From contig JAJCYU010000156.1 in the NCBI GenBank assembly GCA_029262755.1, positions 1 to 38,506 of the forward strand: 38,506 bases of DNA. The letters are read 5' to 3'. The notes under the pieces were generated by a model that was not told where the DNA came from, made no database searches, and saw only the letters and a list, made by a program, of their open reading frames with translations. A program made the translations under genes and the position numbers. This stretch comes from Anaerolineae bacterium. GTDB lineage: Bacteria > Chloroflexota > Anaerolineae > Epilineales > Epilineaceae. This document shows, piece after piece, positions 18,592-27,978 of the stretch; within the stretch, counting starts at the first letter, position 1; each line of letters starts with the position of its first letter.

Positions 18592-18825
18592 ATGGACAAC
18601 AGCGAACGAAGCGAAGCCATCTCGAGCGCCATCGCGCGCTACGAGGCGTTGATCGCGGAGCTCGACTCCGCCATGGCCCACGCCCGCACGACCATCGGCC
18701 ACTTTCAAACGGGCGAGCTCGCCCGCGCCGGCGCGCACGGCTTGGCCGTCGAAGGCCACATGGCCACGGCCCGCAAGCTCCTCGACGCAGCCGCCATGGA
18801 CTGGGCGGAGCACAGCCAGGCGTGA
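18592..18825 (+). CDS. Small hypothetical protein
   Basis: 77 aa MDNSERSEAISSAIARYEALIAELDSAMAHARTTIGHF...; 4-nt overlap with the GT9 gene. Confidence 0.6.
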   Translation: MDNSERSEAISSAIARYEALIAELDSAMAHARTTIGHFQTGELARAGAHGLAVEGHMATARKLLDAAAMDWAEHSQA

Positions 18826-20435
18826 CGCCGCCCCGCCCGGTCGACCCCGACCAAGCCATCGCGTGGCGCGCCGAAGCGCGCGCGCACGCGGAGCGCGAAG
18901 CAGCACGCGACGTGCGCCGCGGCGCGTGGCTACGCTGGGCGCCGGGAGCACGCCGCACCGAGCCGCTGCACTTCGCATGGCAAGAAGCATGGGCGGAGGG
19001 CGAAGGCGATCGTGCCGGCGGCGGCGATCGCGATGAACGCGGCGATCGCGTGGGACACGGCCATCGAACTGACCGCATCATCCGCGACACCGGCGGCGAT
19101 CGCGACGGCGGCGTCGATCGTGCCGCCAATGGCATTCGCGACGGACTCGGCGATCCCACATCCCAAGGCGATCGCAGCGTCCAAGGCGATCGCAGCGTCC
19201 ACGGCGATCGAACGGGCCGCGAGCCTCACGAAGCACGCGATCCACTCGCCGACCTCCCCGCCGGCGCGGGGATCCTGTGGCTGCAGCCCGACCACTTGGG
19301 CGATGTGCTCCTGCGTGGGCCCGCGCTCGCCGCCCTGCGCGCCCGGCGGCCGGACGCGCACATCACGCTGGCCGTGGGGCCGTGGGCGACCGAGGTCGCG
19401 CGCCATCTGGAGGGGCCGGACGCGATTCGCTCGATCGCGTTCCCCGCTTTCTCGCGCCGTCCCGCCGCCGCTCGCGCGAGCGGCGTACGGCGGCTGGCGC
19501 CCTACGCGCTGCTCGCGCGTGAAGCCGCACGTCTTCGCCGCGACCGTTTCGACGCGGCGATCGTCGGGCGCGACGACGATGTGTGGAGCGCATGGCTCGC
19601 CGCGCTCGCCGGCATTCCAAGGCGCGTGGGGCATGCACATCCAGCGCTCGCGCCCTTCTTGACGCACGCGCTGACCGACGCGCGGGGAGCGTGCCACGTC
19701 GCGGCCGCGTCGCTCGGGCTCGTGGGCGCGCACGGAATCGACGCCGCGCGGCACCCGCTCCGCTGGCGAATCGATCCAACGGACCGGGACGTGGCGCGCA
19801 GGCTGATGGCGACCCTCGAGAGCAGGGCGAATCGCGATTTCGCGGCGACCACGGACGTCTCGGCGAATCGCGACATCGCAGCATCCCTCGACCATGCGGC
19901 ATCCGGCGACAAGGCAACGGCCGGCGACATCGAAACCGTGCCGATCGCAATCCACCCCGGCTCCGGATCTGCGTTCAAGCAATGGCACGCCGAAGGCTGG
20001 GCCGCGTTGCTCGACGAGATCGCGCAGCCCACAACGCCGGTCGTGCTCACGGGAGGTCCCGGCGAGGAGCGGCTGACACGCACGGTGCGAGCCGCCCTCG
20101 GCGACGCCCGGCCCGTCCTCGACCTCGGCGGCCGTACATCCGTCGCCGAGCTCGCGGCCGTCTTTGCCGCCTGCCGCCTCGTGCTCGGTCCCGACAGTGG
20201 GCCGCTGCATCTTGCCGCGGCGGTCGGCACGCCCTCGGTTCACCTCTACGGTCCCGCTGACGCGCGCCGCTTCGGACCATGGGGCGATCCCGGCCGGCAC
20301 GTGGTCGTGGCATCGGCCTTGCCGTGCGCACCCTGCCATCGTCTCGACTGGCCCGCCGCGGACGAACATCGATGTGTGCGCGGCCTTTCGGTGCCCGCGG
20401 TGGTCGCGGCAGCACGCTGTTGCGGCGGCGCTTGA
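18822..20435 (+). CDS. GT9 (heptosyltransferase-like) glycosyltransferase with N-terminal hexapeptide-repeat region
   Basis: ILWLQPDHLGDVLLRGPALAALRARRPDAHITLAVGPW; IHPGSGSAFKQWHAEGWAALLDEI; LGPDSGPLHLAAAVGTPSVHLYGPADARRFGPWG. Confidence 0.88.
   Translation: MTPPRPVDPDQAIAWRAEARAHAEREAARDVRRGAWLRWAPGARRTEPLHFAWQEAWAEGEGDRAGGGDRDERGDRVGHGHRTDRIIRDTGGDRDGGVDRAANGIRDGLGDPTSQGDRSVQGDRSVHGDRTGREPHEARDPLADLPAGAGILWLQPDHLGDVLLRGPALAALRARRPDAHITLAVGPWATEVARHLEGPDAIRSIAFPAFSRRPAAARASGVRRLAPYALLAREAARLRRDRFDAAIVGRDDDVWSAWLAALAGIPRRVGHAHPALAPFLTHALTDARGACHVAAASLGLVGAHGIDAARHPLRWRIDPTDRDVARRLMATLESRANRDFAATTDVSANRDIAASLDHAASGDKATAGDIETVPIAIHPGSGSAFKQWHAEGWAALLDEIAQPTTPVVLTGGPGEERLTRTVRAALGDARPVLDLGGRTSVAELAAVFAACRLVLGPDSGPLHLAAAVGTPSVHLYGPADARRFGPWGDPGRHVVVASALPCAPCHRLDWPAADEHRCVRGLSVPAVVAAARCCGGA
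18999..19250 (+). repeat. 18-bp codon-phased repeat, about 14 units, consensus xxGDRx
   Basis: GEGDRA GGGDRD ERGDRV GHGHRT DRIIRD TGGDRD GGVDRA ANGIRD GLGDPT SQGDRS VQGDRS VHGDRT GREPHE ARDPLA; five GCGATCGC octamers. Confidence 0.9.
19827..19934 (+). repeat. Second 18-bp codon-phased repeat in the same gene, 6 units
   Basis: ANRDFA ATTDVS ANRDIA ASLDHA ASGDKA TAGDIE. Confidence 0.8.
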
Positions 20436-20590
20436 GCCGAACCTATACTCGCCTGCCCTGAACTTCGGCGAGCAGCCGCTCATCCGGCCGAACGGGTCCC
20501 ATCACGAGCTCATCGTAGAGCGCACGTACAGACCGGATGAGGACGATCGGCAGCGCGGAGGCCAACGGTCCGGCACGCAGGGGGAGAACC

Positions 20591-21283
20591 GTGCACCAAC
20601 TCGATATTGCCGAAATCGCCGAAGAGATCCGTACGCCCTATCACATCGTTCCGCTGCTTTCGCTTGGAGCGGTAGAGGTAAGCCTCGTCATCTGCAGCGG
20701 GCCGAAGCCGTGGCATCGCAGCACGGTGCACGACGAGCTTGCGCTTGTGCTCGAGGGCGTGGTCACGCTCGACGGCCCGCGCGGACGGACCGTGGCCAAC
20801 GAGGGCGACATCGCCCGCGTGCCCGCCAAGATCGGTCACGCCTATGCGTCCGGCATGCGCTCGACGGTCGTGTTGTTCCAGGAACGCGATCTGGCGGTCC
20901 ACACCAACGGACACCGCAAGGGCCCCGCACCCGCCGACGAGCTCGAGGTCCTGGACGAAGCCAGCCGCGTCACCTTCGGCATCGACGTGCGCGCGGCCGA
21001 GCCCTTTGCGTGGCTGGCGACCGGCAACGTGGGCCCCTTTAGCGCGTCTTCAACCCGCCTCGCCGGCACGAGCGAAGAATATGAAACGCCGCCGGGCGGC
21101 ATCGTGATCCTGGTCTACCGCGGTGTCATGGACTACCGCGCCGACGGCGATTACGGCTCCATCGTGGGACTCCAACTCCTGCATGTTCCCCAAGGCAAGC
21201 GGTTGACGCTAAGCAGCGAGCGTGGTGCGACGATCGTCGTGCTGGCACGCAGCGGCGCCGCATTGCCACGCTTGAAGGATTGA
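20591..21283 (+). CDS. Cupin-domain protein
   Basis: HRSTVHDELALVLEGVVTLDGPRGRTVANEGDIARVPAKIGHAYAS; GTG start after gggggag. Confidence 0.75.
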   Translation: MHQLDIAEIAEEIRTPYHIVPLLSLGAVEVSLVICSGPKPWHRSTVHDELALVLEGVVTLDGPRGRTVANEGDIARVPAKIGHAYASGMRSTVVLFQERDLAVHTNGHRKGPAPADELEVLDEASRVTFGIDVRAAEPFAWLATGNVGPFSASSTRLAGTSEEYETPPGGIVILVYRGVMDYRADGDYGSIVGLQLLHVPQGKRLTLSSERGATIVVLARSGAALPRLKD

Positions 21284-21287
21284 CCCC

Positions 21288-21716
21288 GTGCTCGAAACCG
21301 CGCTCACGATGGCGGCCGCATACTTGATCGCCCTGCCGATCGCCTATGACCGGGAAGCCCGTTCCCGTAGCGCAGGGCTGCGCACCTTCCCGCTCGTGGG
21401 AATCGGCAGCTGCGGCTTTGTGCTCATCGCGCTGCAGAGTCCAGGTGTGGACGAATCGGCTGTCGGCCGCATCGTGCAGGGGCTCATCACCGGGATCGGC
21501 TTCATCGGCGGCGGCGCCATCCTCAAGGACAAGGGCGAGGTCCGGGGCACCGCGACGGCGGCGAGCATTTGGATCACCGCGGGCATCGGTGCGGCGGTGG
21601 CCTTCGGCCTCTACCCCATCGCGATCGCGCTCTCCGCAGCGACCACGTTGACCTTCTGGCTGATCACGCCGATCAAGCAACAGATTCCTCAGCCAGACGA
21701 AAGTCAGCTCGACTGA
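21288..21716 (+). CDS. MgtC/SapB family membrane protein
   Basis: LIALPIAYDREARSRSAGLRTFPLVGIGSCGFVL...VQGLITGIGFIGGGAILKDKGEVRGTATAASIWITAGIGAAVAFG. Confidence 0.93.
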   Translation: MLETALTMAAAYLIALPIAYDREARSRSAGLRTFPLVGIGSCGFVLIALQSPGVDESAVGRIVQGLITGIGFIGGGAILKDKGEVRGTATAASIWITAGIGAAVAFGLYPIAIALSAATTLTFWLITPIKQQIPQPDESQLD

Positions 21717-21842
21717 TCGCGCCCTCGACCGAGCGTCCTGCCCAACAAACATCGACCGCGAGCACGAATAGTCGGGCACCAGCACAGTGTGGTTGCGTCC
21801 CCCGTCCTCACCCTCCGGCGTCATCACCCCTAAGCCTCCTCT

Positions 21843-21874
21843 ATAGTTGATCCACCGCATAGTTGATCCACTGC
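21843..21874. repeat. 16-bp direct repeat x2 upstream of protease gene
   Basis: atagttgatccaccgc|atagttgatccactgc; first copy overlaps TATAGT. Confidence 0.85.
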
Positions 21875-21954
21875 CGAGCCCGCCACCCCGCCCGTGTCCG
21901 GGGCTCGGACCTCGCCGGTCCGCGTCCGCGCGTACCGGCGCATCGGAGACCGTG

Positions 21955-24900
21955 ATGCGTGCTAGCCACCTACTGCGAATCCTCGGCGCCATCGCCCTCG
22001 CGGGCGTCGCCGCCACCGCATCGCCGGTCGGACCCGCGGATGCGCGCCCGGAACCGGGCCCCACGCAGCGCGTGCACGGTGACCAGGCGATGCAGCGGGT
22101 GATCGTCGTCCCCCGGGACAGCGCGGCGGACCGAGCCCTGCGCGCGTCCACGAATCGCATGAATCCGCAGCAGGTCGATGGTGCCGACCCCGTAGGTAGC
22201 GGGCGCGCTCACACCCCACCCGCTCGCGACGACAACGCACCATACCGCGATAGCGACGCGCCTGCCCCCTCCACCGCACCGCTCGACGCGACCCGCGTCG
22301 CCGCCGCCCTCCGCCGCGCCGCCGACCAGCCCGACGACGGCCTCCGCGCCGCGCTCGCGCAAGCCGTCGCGGACGGCGACGCGACGCGCCTGACGCCGCT
22401 GTGGATCAACGGCACCTTCGCCCTCGAAGCGAGCGCCTCGCTCGTCGCGGCGCTCGACGCCCGATCGGATGTCGCGGCCGTGTTGCCCGATCGCCCGCTC
22501 GCGCTGGCCTCCGCCGGCGCTCCGCGCGCTGTGCGCGCAGGTGCAGCCGGTGTGCTGATGCCCGCGCTCACCGCACTCGCGCTACCGGGCCAGAGCAATG
22601 AGGCCGTTCCCGTCGCAACGGATCCGACCTGGTCCGTGAGCGCCGTACGTGCGCCGGAGACGTGGCGTCGGTTGGGCGTGGACGGCAGCGGTGTGGTCGT
22701 CGCCGTGCTCGATTCGGGCGTCGATTACAACCACCCGGCGCTGCGCACGCGCTACCGCGGATACCGCGGCGAGGGCCGGCCCGATAACACGAACAGCTGG
22801 TGGTGCCGTAGCTGTGGAAACAGCAACATCTACCCCTACGACAGCGCCGGGCAGGCCGGGCACGGCACACACGTAGCCGGCAGCATTCTCGGCGGCGAGG
22901 GCTTCGGCGTCGCGCCCGGCGCGGAGTGGATCGCCGCACGCGCCTGTGACGGGACGGATTGTTCCGACAGCACCTTGCTCGCAGCCTTCCAGTGGGTGCT
23001 CGATCTCGGACCCGCGGCGCCGGAAGTGGTCAACACCAGCCTCGTGACGATCCTCGACACGTCGACCGCGTTGATCACGCCGGCCGTCGAGGCCGTCGAG
23101 GCCGCGGGCATTCTCTTGGTCGGCTCGACGGGCAACGACGAGGGCCCGATCACCGCGCCGGGCGGCCTGGCGTCCGCGCTGGGTGTCGGCGCGACGACCG
23201 CTGCGGGCGAGATGTGGATCAAGAGCCGCTGGGGTACCTCGCCGTTCGGGGACAATAAGCCGGACGTCGTGGCGCCGGGCGCGGGTATCGAGTCCGCGAT
23301 GCCGGGCGGCGGCATGATCCGTCAGACCGGAACGAGCATGGCGGCGCCGCACGTGGCGGGCGTCGCGGCGCTCATCCTCTCCGCGGCGCCGGACCTGCGC
23401 CCCGCCGAAGTCCGTGCGGTCATCACCCGCACTGCACGCACGCTTAGCACGTCCGCGCCGAACCCGAAGTCCGGGTGGGGGCTCGTCGACGCCTACGGGG
23501 CCGTGAAGTCCGTGAGCGAGGTCGGCAGCGTGACGGGCCGGGTCGTGCGCACGGAGGACGGCGTCGCAATCCCGGACGCGGTCGTGCGCGTGACGGACAT
23601 CGTGCGCGACCCGGTTGCCCGCCTCACGGTGGACAGCGACGGCCGCTTCGATATCGACCTGCGGCCCGGGAGCTACGTGCTCTTCATCGAGGCCTTCGGC
23701 TACGTGAGCGTCACGCGGCCGGACATCGATATCACCGCCGACGGCCAGATCGACCTCGGCGACATTGCGCTCGCGGTCGAGACGCCACGCGGCACCTTCA
23801 GCGGCCGCTTGATCGATGGCGAGAACGGCGCACCCGTGACGGGCACGCTGCGCATCGAGGGCGCTCCACGCCCCCTGCCGACCGACGAGCTCGGCTTCTT
23901 CTCCGTGCAGCTACCCGCGCGCACATACCAGGTCGACGTTGCAGAACTCGGCTACCGTGCGCTGCGCGACAGCGTCAAGGTCGTCGCAGGCCAGACCGTC
24001 ACCCGCACATATCGCATGGTGCCGGCGCCACGCGTCCTGCTGGTCGACGGCGACGCGTGGGCCTACGGCCGCGCGGCCGCCGTCATCGGCGACAGCCTGA
24101 CGCGCCTTCGCTACGTATTCGACCGCCACCATGTAACCGATGACGTCGGCGGACCGGGTCGGCCCGGTGGCGCGCCGGACCTTGCCACCCTGGCCGGCTA
24201 CGACCTCGTGCTCTGGTCCAGTGCCGTGGCGGGGCCCGCCCATGTGCGCGGCGCAGGCGCGCTGTCTGCCTACTTGGAGCAAGGCGGGAAGCTGCTGCTC
24301 AGCGGCCAGGACGCACTGTGCGTAGACGCGGGCGTCGACACGGGTCGCCGCCCCTGCGACGATCGAGCACGGCCGCACCCCTACGTCCGCGACCGACTGC
24401 ACCTGCGCGTCGTGGCTGATGCATCCGCAAGCCGTATCGTGCACGGCCTGGACAGCGGTCCGCTCGCCGGCATCACCCTGACGCTGAACGGTCCGGGCAG
24501 CCTCGACAACCAGGACGCGACGGACGTGCTGGCGAGCATCGACGATCTCCATACCGATCTGATCGCACGCTACGACAACGGCGGCGGCGCGGCGGCGCTC
24601 GTCGCCCGCTGCGAGAGCCATCGCAGCGTCGCGCTCGGCTTCGGGATCGAGGGCATCGCCGGCGACGAGGTCCGTGACGTGGTGGTGGCTCGCTTGATGG
24701 ACGCACTCGTGGCTCCGGAGCCGGCCCACGCCGCCTTCGTGCGCCCCGTCGTCGATACGCTCATCCGCGCGCCAGGCCGAACCGCGGACTTCACGGTCAC
24801 CCTGACCAGCACGGGCGTTGAAGCCACGACCTTCGACCTCGACGTGGACGGGTCCACCGGCTGGCCGGCGGAGCTGCGCACGGCGGGCTTCGGCGAAGTG

Positions 24901-26550
24901 CTCACCGAGCCGCTCGTCTTGGAGCACTGCGCCAGCGCCGTATTCGGTGCCCGCGTGCAGGTCCCGGCCGACGCACTGCCTGGTGCCGCCAATGCACCGG
25001 AGTTACGCATCCGTGCGCGCGAAGGAGCGTCGGTCTCCCTCTCGCTGCCCTTGAAGGCCCGCGCCCCCGCGCCGCTGCTGCTCGTCGATGGTGAGTTCCA
25101 GAGCGAGACGCGCGACGCTTGGTCCGCCGCGCTCGACGAGCTGGGTCTGGTCCACGACCTGTGGGCGCTCGGGGAGGAGAACCCCAGCTGGGAAGCGCGC
25201 CCACCGGACGGCCAACGGCCACCGGACGAGGCGCTGTCGCTCTACCCTGCGGTCTTGTGGTTCGTAGGCTACGACTTTCGCGACCACGGCAACCTGGGGT
25301 CCGCCGGCCAAAAGGCGCTGGCAGCCTACCTCGACCAGGGCGGACGGTTGTTGCTATCCAGCGAGGATTTCTTATGGGCTCGCGGGGAAACGCCTTTCGC
25401 GGGCGAACGGCGCTTCCACCGCGAGTATTTGGGCGTGACCGGCTACGAGGACAATGCGGGCGCCGCCCACCAGGGCCCCCTGACCGGCGCCGAGGCTTCG
25501 ATCTACGAAGGTCTTCGCGGCTGCATGCTCGACCGGCGCGATGTGGACGAAGACCGTTCGGATCGCCTTGAGCTCAAGGCAAGCGGACGACCAGCGCTGC
25601 TCGACATCTTCGACCACCCCGTCGCCGCGCAATTTGCGGGTCGCGATTTTCGCACGGTCTTCCTCGGCCTCGATGCCGGCCGCGGCGACCCGGCGTGCCT
25701 GCAACCGCTGCTCGCGAGTGCCGTTGCATGGTTCGCGCCGCTGGCCGACAGCGAGCTGCTGCTCGTGGACGCCACGGGCCGCCAGACCGATCGCCGCGCC
25801 TATGGCGACGGCGATACCGTGCGCTTGGAGTTGGTCGTGCGCCCCGCCGTAGCGCGCGATGTCGCGGGCGCCGAAATTCGCTGGTCCCTGCCGGAGGGCG
25901 CGTCGCCGCTCACCGGCACGCTACCGAGCGGCTGGACCTGGTCCGAGGCGGAGCGCACGCTCAACTGGCAGGGCGACGTACAACGCGGACGGCCCCTCCG
26001 CGCGGTCGTCGCGCTGCGCATCGATCCCGGCGCACCTGCGCCCGGCGCCATGGTGTCCGAGGCGGTCCTGATCGGCGAGGGCCTGGCAGCCTCGACGCGC
26101 GTAGGTTGGCGGGTAAACGCACCCGATCTCTCCAGCGCGAGCAAGAGTGTCGGCCGTCCAAACGAGCCTTTCGCCTACGGCAGCGAGGTGTCTTTCTTCC
26201 TCAATGTCCGGAACAACGGCACGCGCGCGGCCGACCCCTTCCTGGTCACGGACACGCTGCCCGCCGGCCTGATGTTGGTGCCCGAGAGCTGGATCATCAC
26301 CGCCGGCGCGGGCGAGGTGACGGGCGATCCGGACCAGGGCCGCCTCCACTGGCGCGGCGTGATCCCGCCCGGCGGCCTGGCCGCGCTGTCCTACCGCGCC
26401 CGCGTCGTCACCCACGAGGGCGGTCCGCGCACCAACATCGCGGTCGTCGACGACGGTACGGGCGAGCGGCGCAGCCTCACCGCCTCGGTCTTCGTCTCGC
26501 CGCGCCTCCTGCTGCCATGGGTCGCCAGCGAGATCGACACGGATCCGTAA
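21955..26550 (+). CDS. Secreted multidomain S8 (subtilisin-like) protease with carboxypeptidase-regulatory-like, duplicated Rossmann-like and DUF11-like domains
   Basis: MRASHLLRILGAIALAGVAATASP; VVAVLDSGVDYNHPAL, GHGTHVAGSILGG, GTSMAAPHVAGVAAL; VTGRVVRTEDGVAIPDAVVRVTD; two LLVDG... repeats; NVRNNGTRAADPFLVTDTLPAGL. Confidence 0.9.
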   Translation: MRASHLLRILGAIALAGVAATASPVGPADARPEPGPTQRVHGDQAMQRVIVVPRDSAADRALRASTNRMNPQQVDGADPVGSGRAHTPPARDDNAPYRDSDAPAPSTAPLDATRVAAALRRAADQPDDGLRAALAQAVADGDATRLTPLWINGTFALEASASLVAALDARSDVAAVLPDRPLALASAGAPRAVRAGAAGVLMPALTALALPGQSNEAVPVATDPTWSVSAVRAPETWRRLGVDGSGVVVAVLDSGVDYNHPALRTRYRGYRGEGRPDNTNSWWCRSCGNSNIYPYDSAGQAGHGTHVAGSILGGEGFGVAPGAEWIAARACDGTDCSDSTLLAAFQWVLDLGPAAPEVVNTSLVTILDTSTALITPAVEAVEAAGILLVGSTGNDEGPITAPGGLASALGVGATTAAGEMWIKSRWGTSPFGDNKPDVVAPGAGIESAMPGGGMIRQTGTSMAAPHVAGVAALILSAAPDLRPAEVRAVITRTARTLSTSAPNPKSGWGLVDAYGAVKSVSEVGSVTGRVVRTEDGVAIPDAVVRVTDIVRDPVARLTVDSDGRFDIDLRPGSYVLFIEAFGYVSVTRPDIDITADGQIDLGDIALAVETPRGTFSGRLIDGENGAPVTGTLRIEGAPRPLPTDELGFFSVQLPARTYQVDVAELGYRALRDSVKVVAGQTVTRTYRMVPAPRVLLVDGDAWAYGRAAAVIGDSLTRLRYVFDRHHVTDDVGGPGRPGGAPDLATLAGYDLVLWSSAVAGPAHVRGAGALSAYLEQGGKLLLSGQDALCVDAGVDTGRRPCDDRARPHPYVRDRLHLRVVADASASRIVHGLDSGPLAGITLTLNGPGSLDNQDATDVLASIDDLHTDLIARYDNGGGAAALVARCESHRSVALGFGIEGIAGDEVRDVVVARLMDALVAPEPAHAAFVRPVVDTLIRAPGRTADFTVTLTSTGVEATTFDLDVDGSTGWPAELRTAGFGEVLTEPLVLEHCASAVFGARVQVPADALPGAANAPELRIRAREGASVSLSLPLKARAPAPLLLVDGEFQSETRDAWSAALDELGLVHDLWALGEENPSWEARPPDGQRPPDEALSLYPAVLWFVGYDFRDHGNLGSAGQKALAAYLDQGGRLLLSSEDFLWARGETPFAGERRFHREYLGVTGYEDNAGAAHQGPLTGAEASIYEGLRGCMLDRRDVDEDRSDRLELKASGRPALLDIFDHPVAAQFAGRDFRTVFLGLDAGRGDPACLQPLLASAVAWFAPLADSELLLVDATGRQTDRRAYGDGDTVRLELVVRPAVARDVAGAEIRWSLPEGASPLTGTLPSGWTWSEAERTLNWQGDVQRGRPLRAVVALRIDPGAPAPGAMVSEAVLIGEGLAASTRVGWRVNAPDLSSASKSVGRPNEPFAYGSEVSFFLNVRNNGTRAADPFLVTDTLPAGLMLVPESWIITAGAGEVTGDPDQGRLHWRGVIPPGGLAALSYRARVVTHEGGPRTNIAVVDDGTGERRSLTASVFVSPRLLLPWVASEIDTDP

Positions 26551-26655
26551 TCCCGGCGACAGCGGCCCCTGATCCAAGCGACCTTGCCCCCTGACCCAAA
26601 CGTCGCCCAGGCACCCCTTCAGTCGATGCGACCGCGCAATGCGCCGCGGCACCCG

Positions 26656-26684
26656 TTGGCCGGCCATGGGGCGCGGCTTATAAT
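26656..26684 (+). promoter_or_regulatory. Putative sigma70-type promoter
   Basis: TTGGCC (26656-26661) - 17 bp - TATAAT (26679-26684), followed by CGC-rich trinucleotide tract. Confidence 0.55.
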
Positions 26685-26742
26685 CGGTCGCCGCCGCCGC
26701 CGCCAGCCGCCGCCGCCAGCCGATCGTGCCCGGGAGCGACCG

Positions 26743-27975
26743 ATGGACGCCCAAGCCCTGACGACCACCGATCGCATCGAGCAGCTCGAGGACCGCACCG
26801 CCGGTTCCGCGAGCGAGCTCGAGCGCCTGAGCGCCGCCGTAACGGCCATGGACGCACGCTTGGCCGCCATGGAACGCGGTGTAGCCGCGATGCGCGAGGC
26901 GCAGGAGAGCGTCGCCGGCCGCTTGGAGCATGTGGCCGCCTCCCTTGATCACAGTGGCCGGATCGACGCCCTGGAAGAGCGCTTCGGCGCCGCCCGAGCA
27001 GCCACGGAGAACACCGCGGACCGCTTGGAACGTCTGGCCTCGGAGGTCACGCGCCAGGCCGGACTCGAGAACAGCATGGTCCACCTGCGCTCGGAGCTGG
27101 CGGAGCAGCTCGCCGAGCACGCGGAAGAGGCGCGGGTAGCCGCCAAATCCGGCGGGATCGAGTTGAGCCGGCAGGTCGAGAGCACGCGAAGGTTGCAAGA
27201 AGAGCAGCAAGCGCGCTTGGAACACCTGACGCCTCTCGTCGATCGCATGACCAACGCGGAGCGCCGCGTGACCGAGGTCGGTCGCGAGATCGGCGGGCTC
27301 GCGGTGCGCATCGACGAGGTGGCGGACGAACGTGCCGGACTGCGGGAGATCGCACAGCGCAGCGAGCAGCACGCCGCGTCGCGCATCACGGAGCTCACGG
27401 GGATCACGGACGATCTGCGCACGGAGGTTGCGGCCTGGACGAAGCGCATCGAAGGCCAGTCGGAAGCCGTCCGCGAGGCCCAGGCCATCGCCGCCCGTCT
27501 TCAAGAGACGGCGGAGCGCATGCGTGCCGAGCACAGCCAGACCGCGGAAGCACAGCGGATCGCGGAGGCGCGCGTTGAAAAGTCCCTGGAACAGATTCGC
27601 CAAGAGCAGGTTGACGCGTGGGAGATCTTCACAGCGCAACGCGCCAAGGAACGAACCGAGGCCGACCGCGTGCGACAATCGCGCGAGGAGCAGGACCGCG
27701 AGGCGCTTGCCGAGGATTTGGAGCAGCGGGAGGCGCGCGTGCGCGGAACCATTGCGGAGCTGGAGGGTCGGCTGGAGCAAGACGTGCTGGCGCTGGACGT
27801 GTTTCGCCGCGCGATGGCTGAGATCCTTGTTCGCGCGCGGGACGACAACGAAGAAGCTGTGCGCTCCATGGAGGCCCTCCTGCCGGGCTCCGCGCAGCCG
27901 GCGCTCGTATCGGAGCGCCGGCAGGCCCTGCGACGCGCGATGCGCGCGCGGCGCGAGGGCAACGAGGGGCACTAG
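26743..27975 (+). CDS. Coiled-coil protein of unknown function
   Basis: About 410 aa, almost entirely heptad-like Ala/Glu/Arg-rich sequence; ends 3 bp before selB. Confidence 0.75.
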   Translation: MDAQALTTTDRIEQLEDRTAGSASELERLSAAVTAMDARLAAMERGVAAMREAQESVAGRLEHVAASLDHSGRIDALEERFGAARAATENTADRLERLASEVTRQAGLENSMVHLRSELAEQLAEHAEEARVAAKSGGIELSRQVESTRRLQEEQQARLEHLTPLVDRMTNAERRVTEVGREIGGLAVRIDEVADERAGLREIAQRSEQHAASRITELTGITDDLRTEVAAWTKRIEGQSEAVREAQAIAARLQETAERMRAEHSQTAEAQRIAEARVEKSLEQIRQEQVDAWEIFTAQRAKERTEADRVRQSREEQDREALAEDLEQREARVRGTIAELEGRLEQDVLALDVFRRAMAEILVRARDDNEEAVRSMEALLPGSAQPALVSERRQALRRAMRARREGNEGH

Positions 27976-27978
27976 CGG

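Noticed and set aside
18930-20483. 517-aa minus-strand ORF over the GT9 gene, with AIA/AAIAL repeats
   Set aside because: Repeats are the mirror of the palindromic GGCGATCGC units; GT9 motifs on the + strand are decisive.
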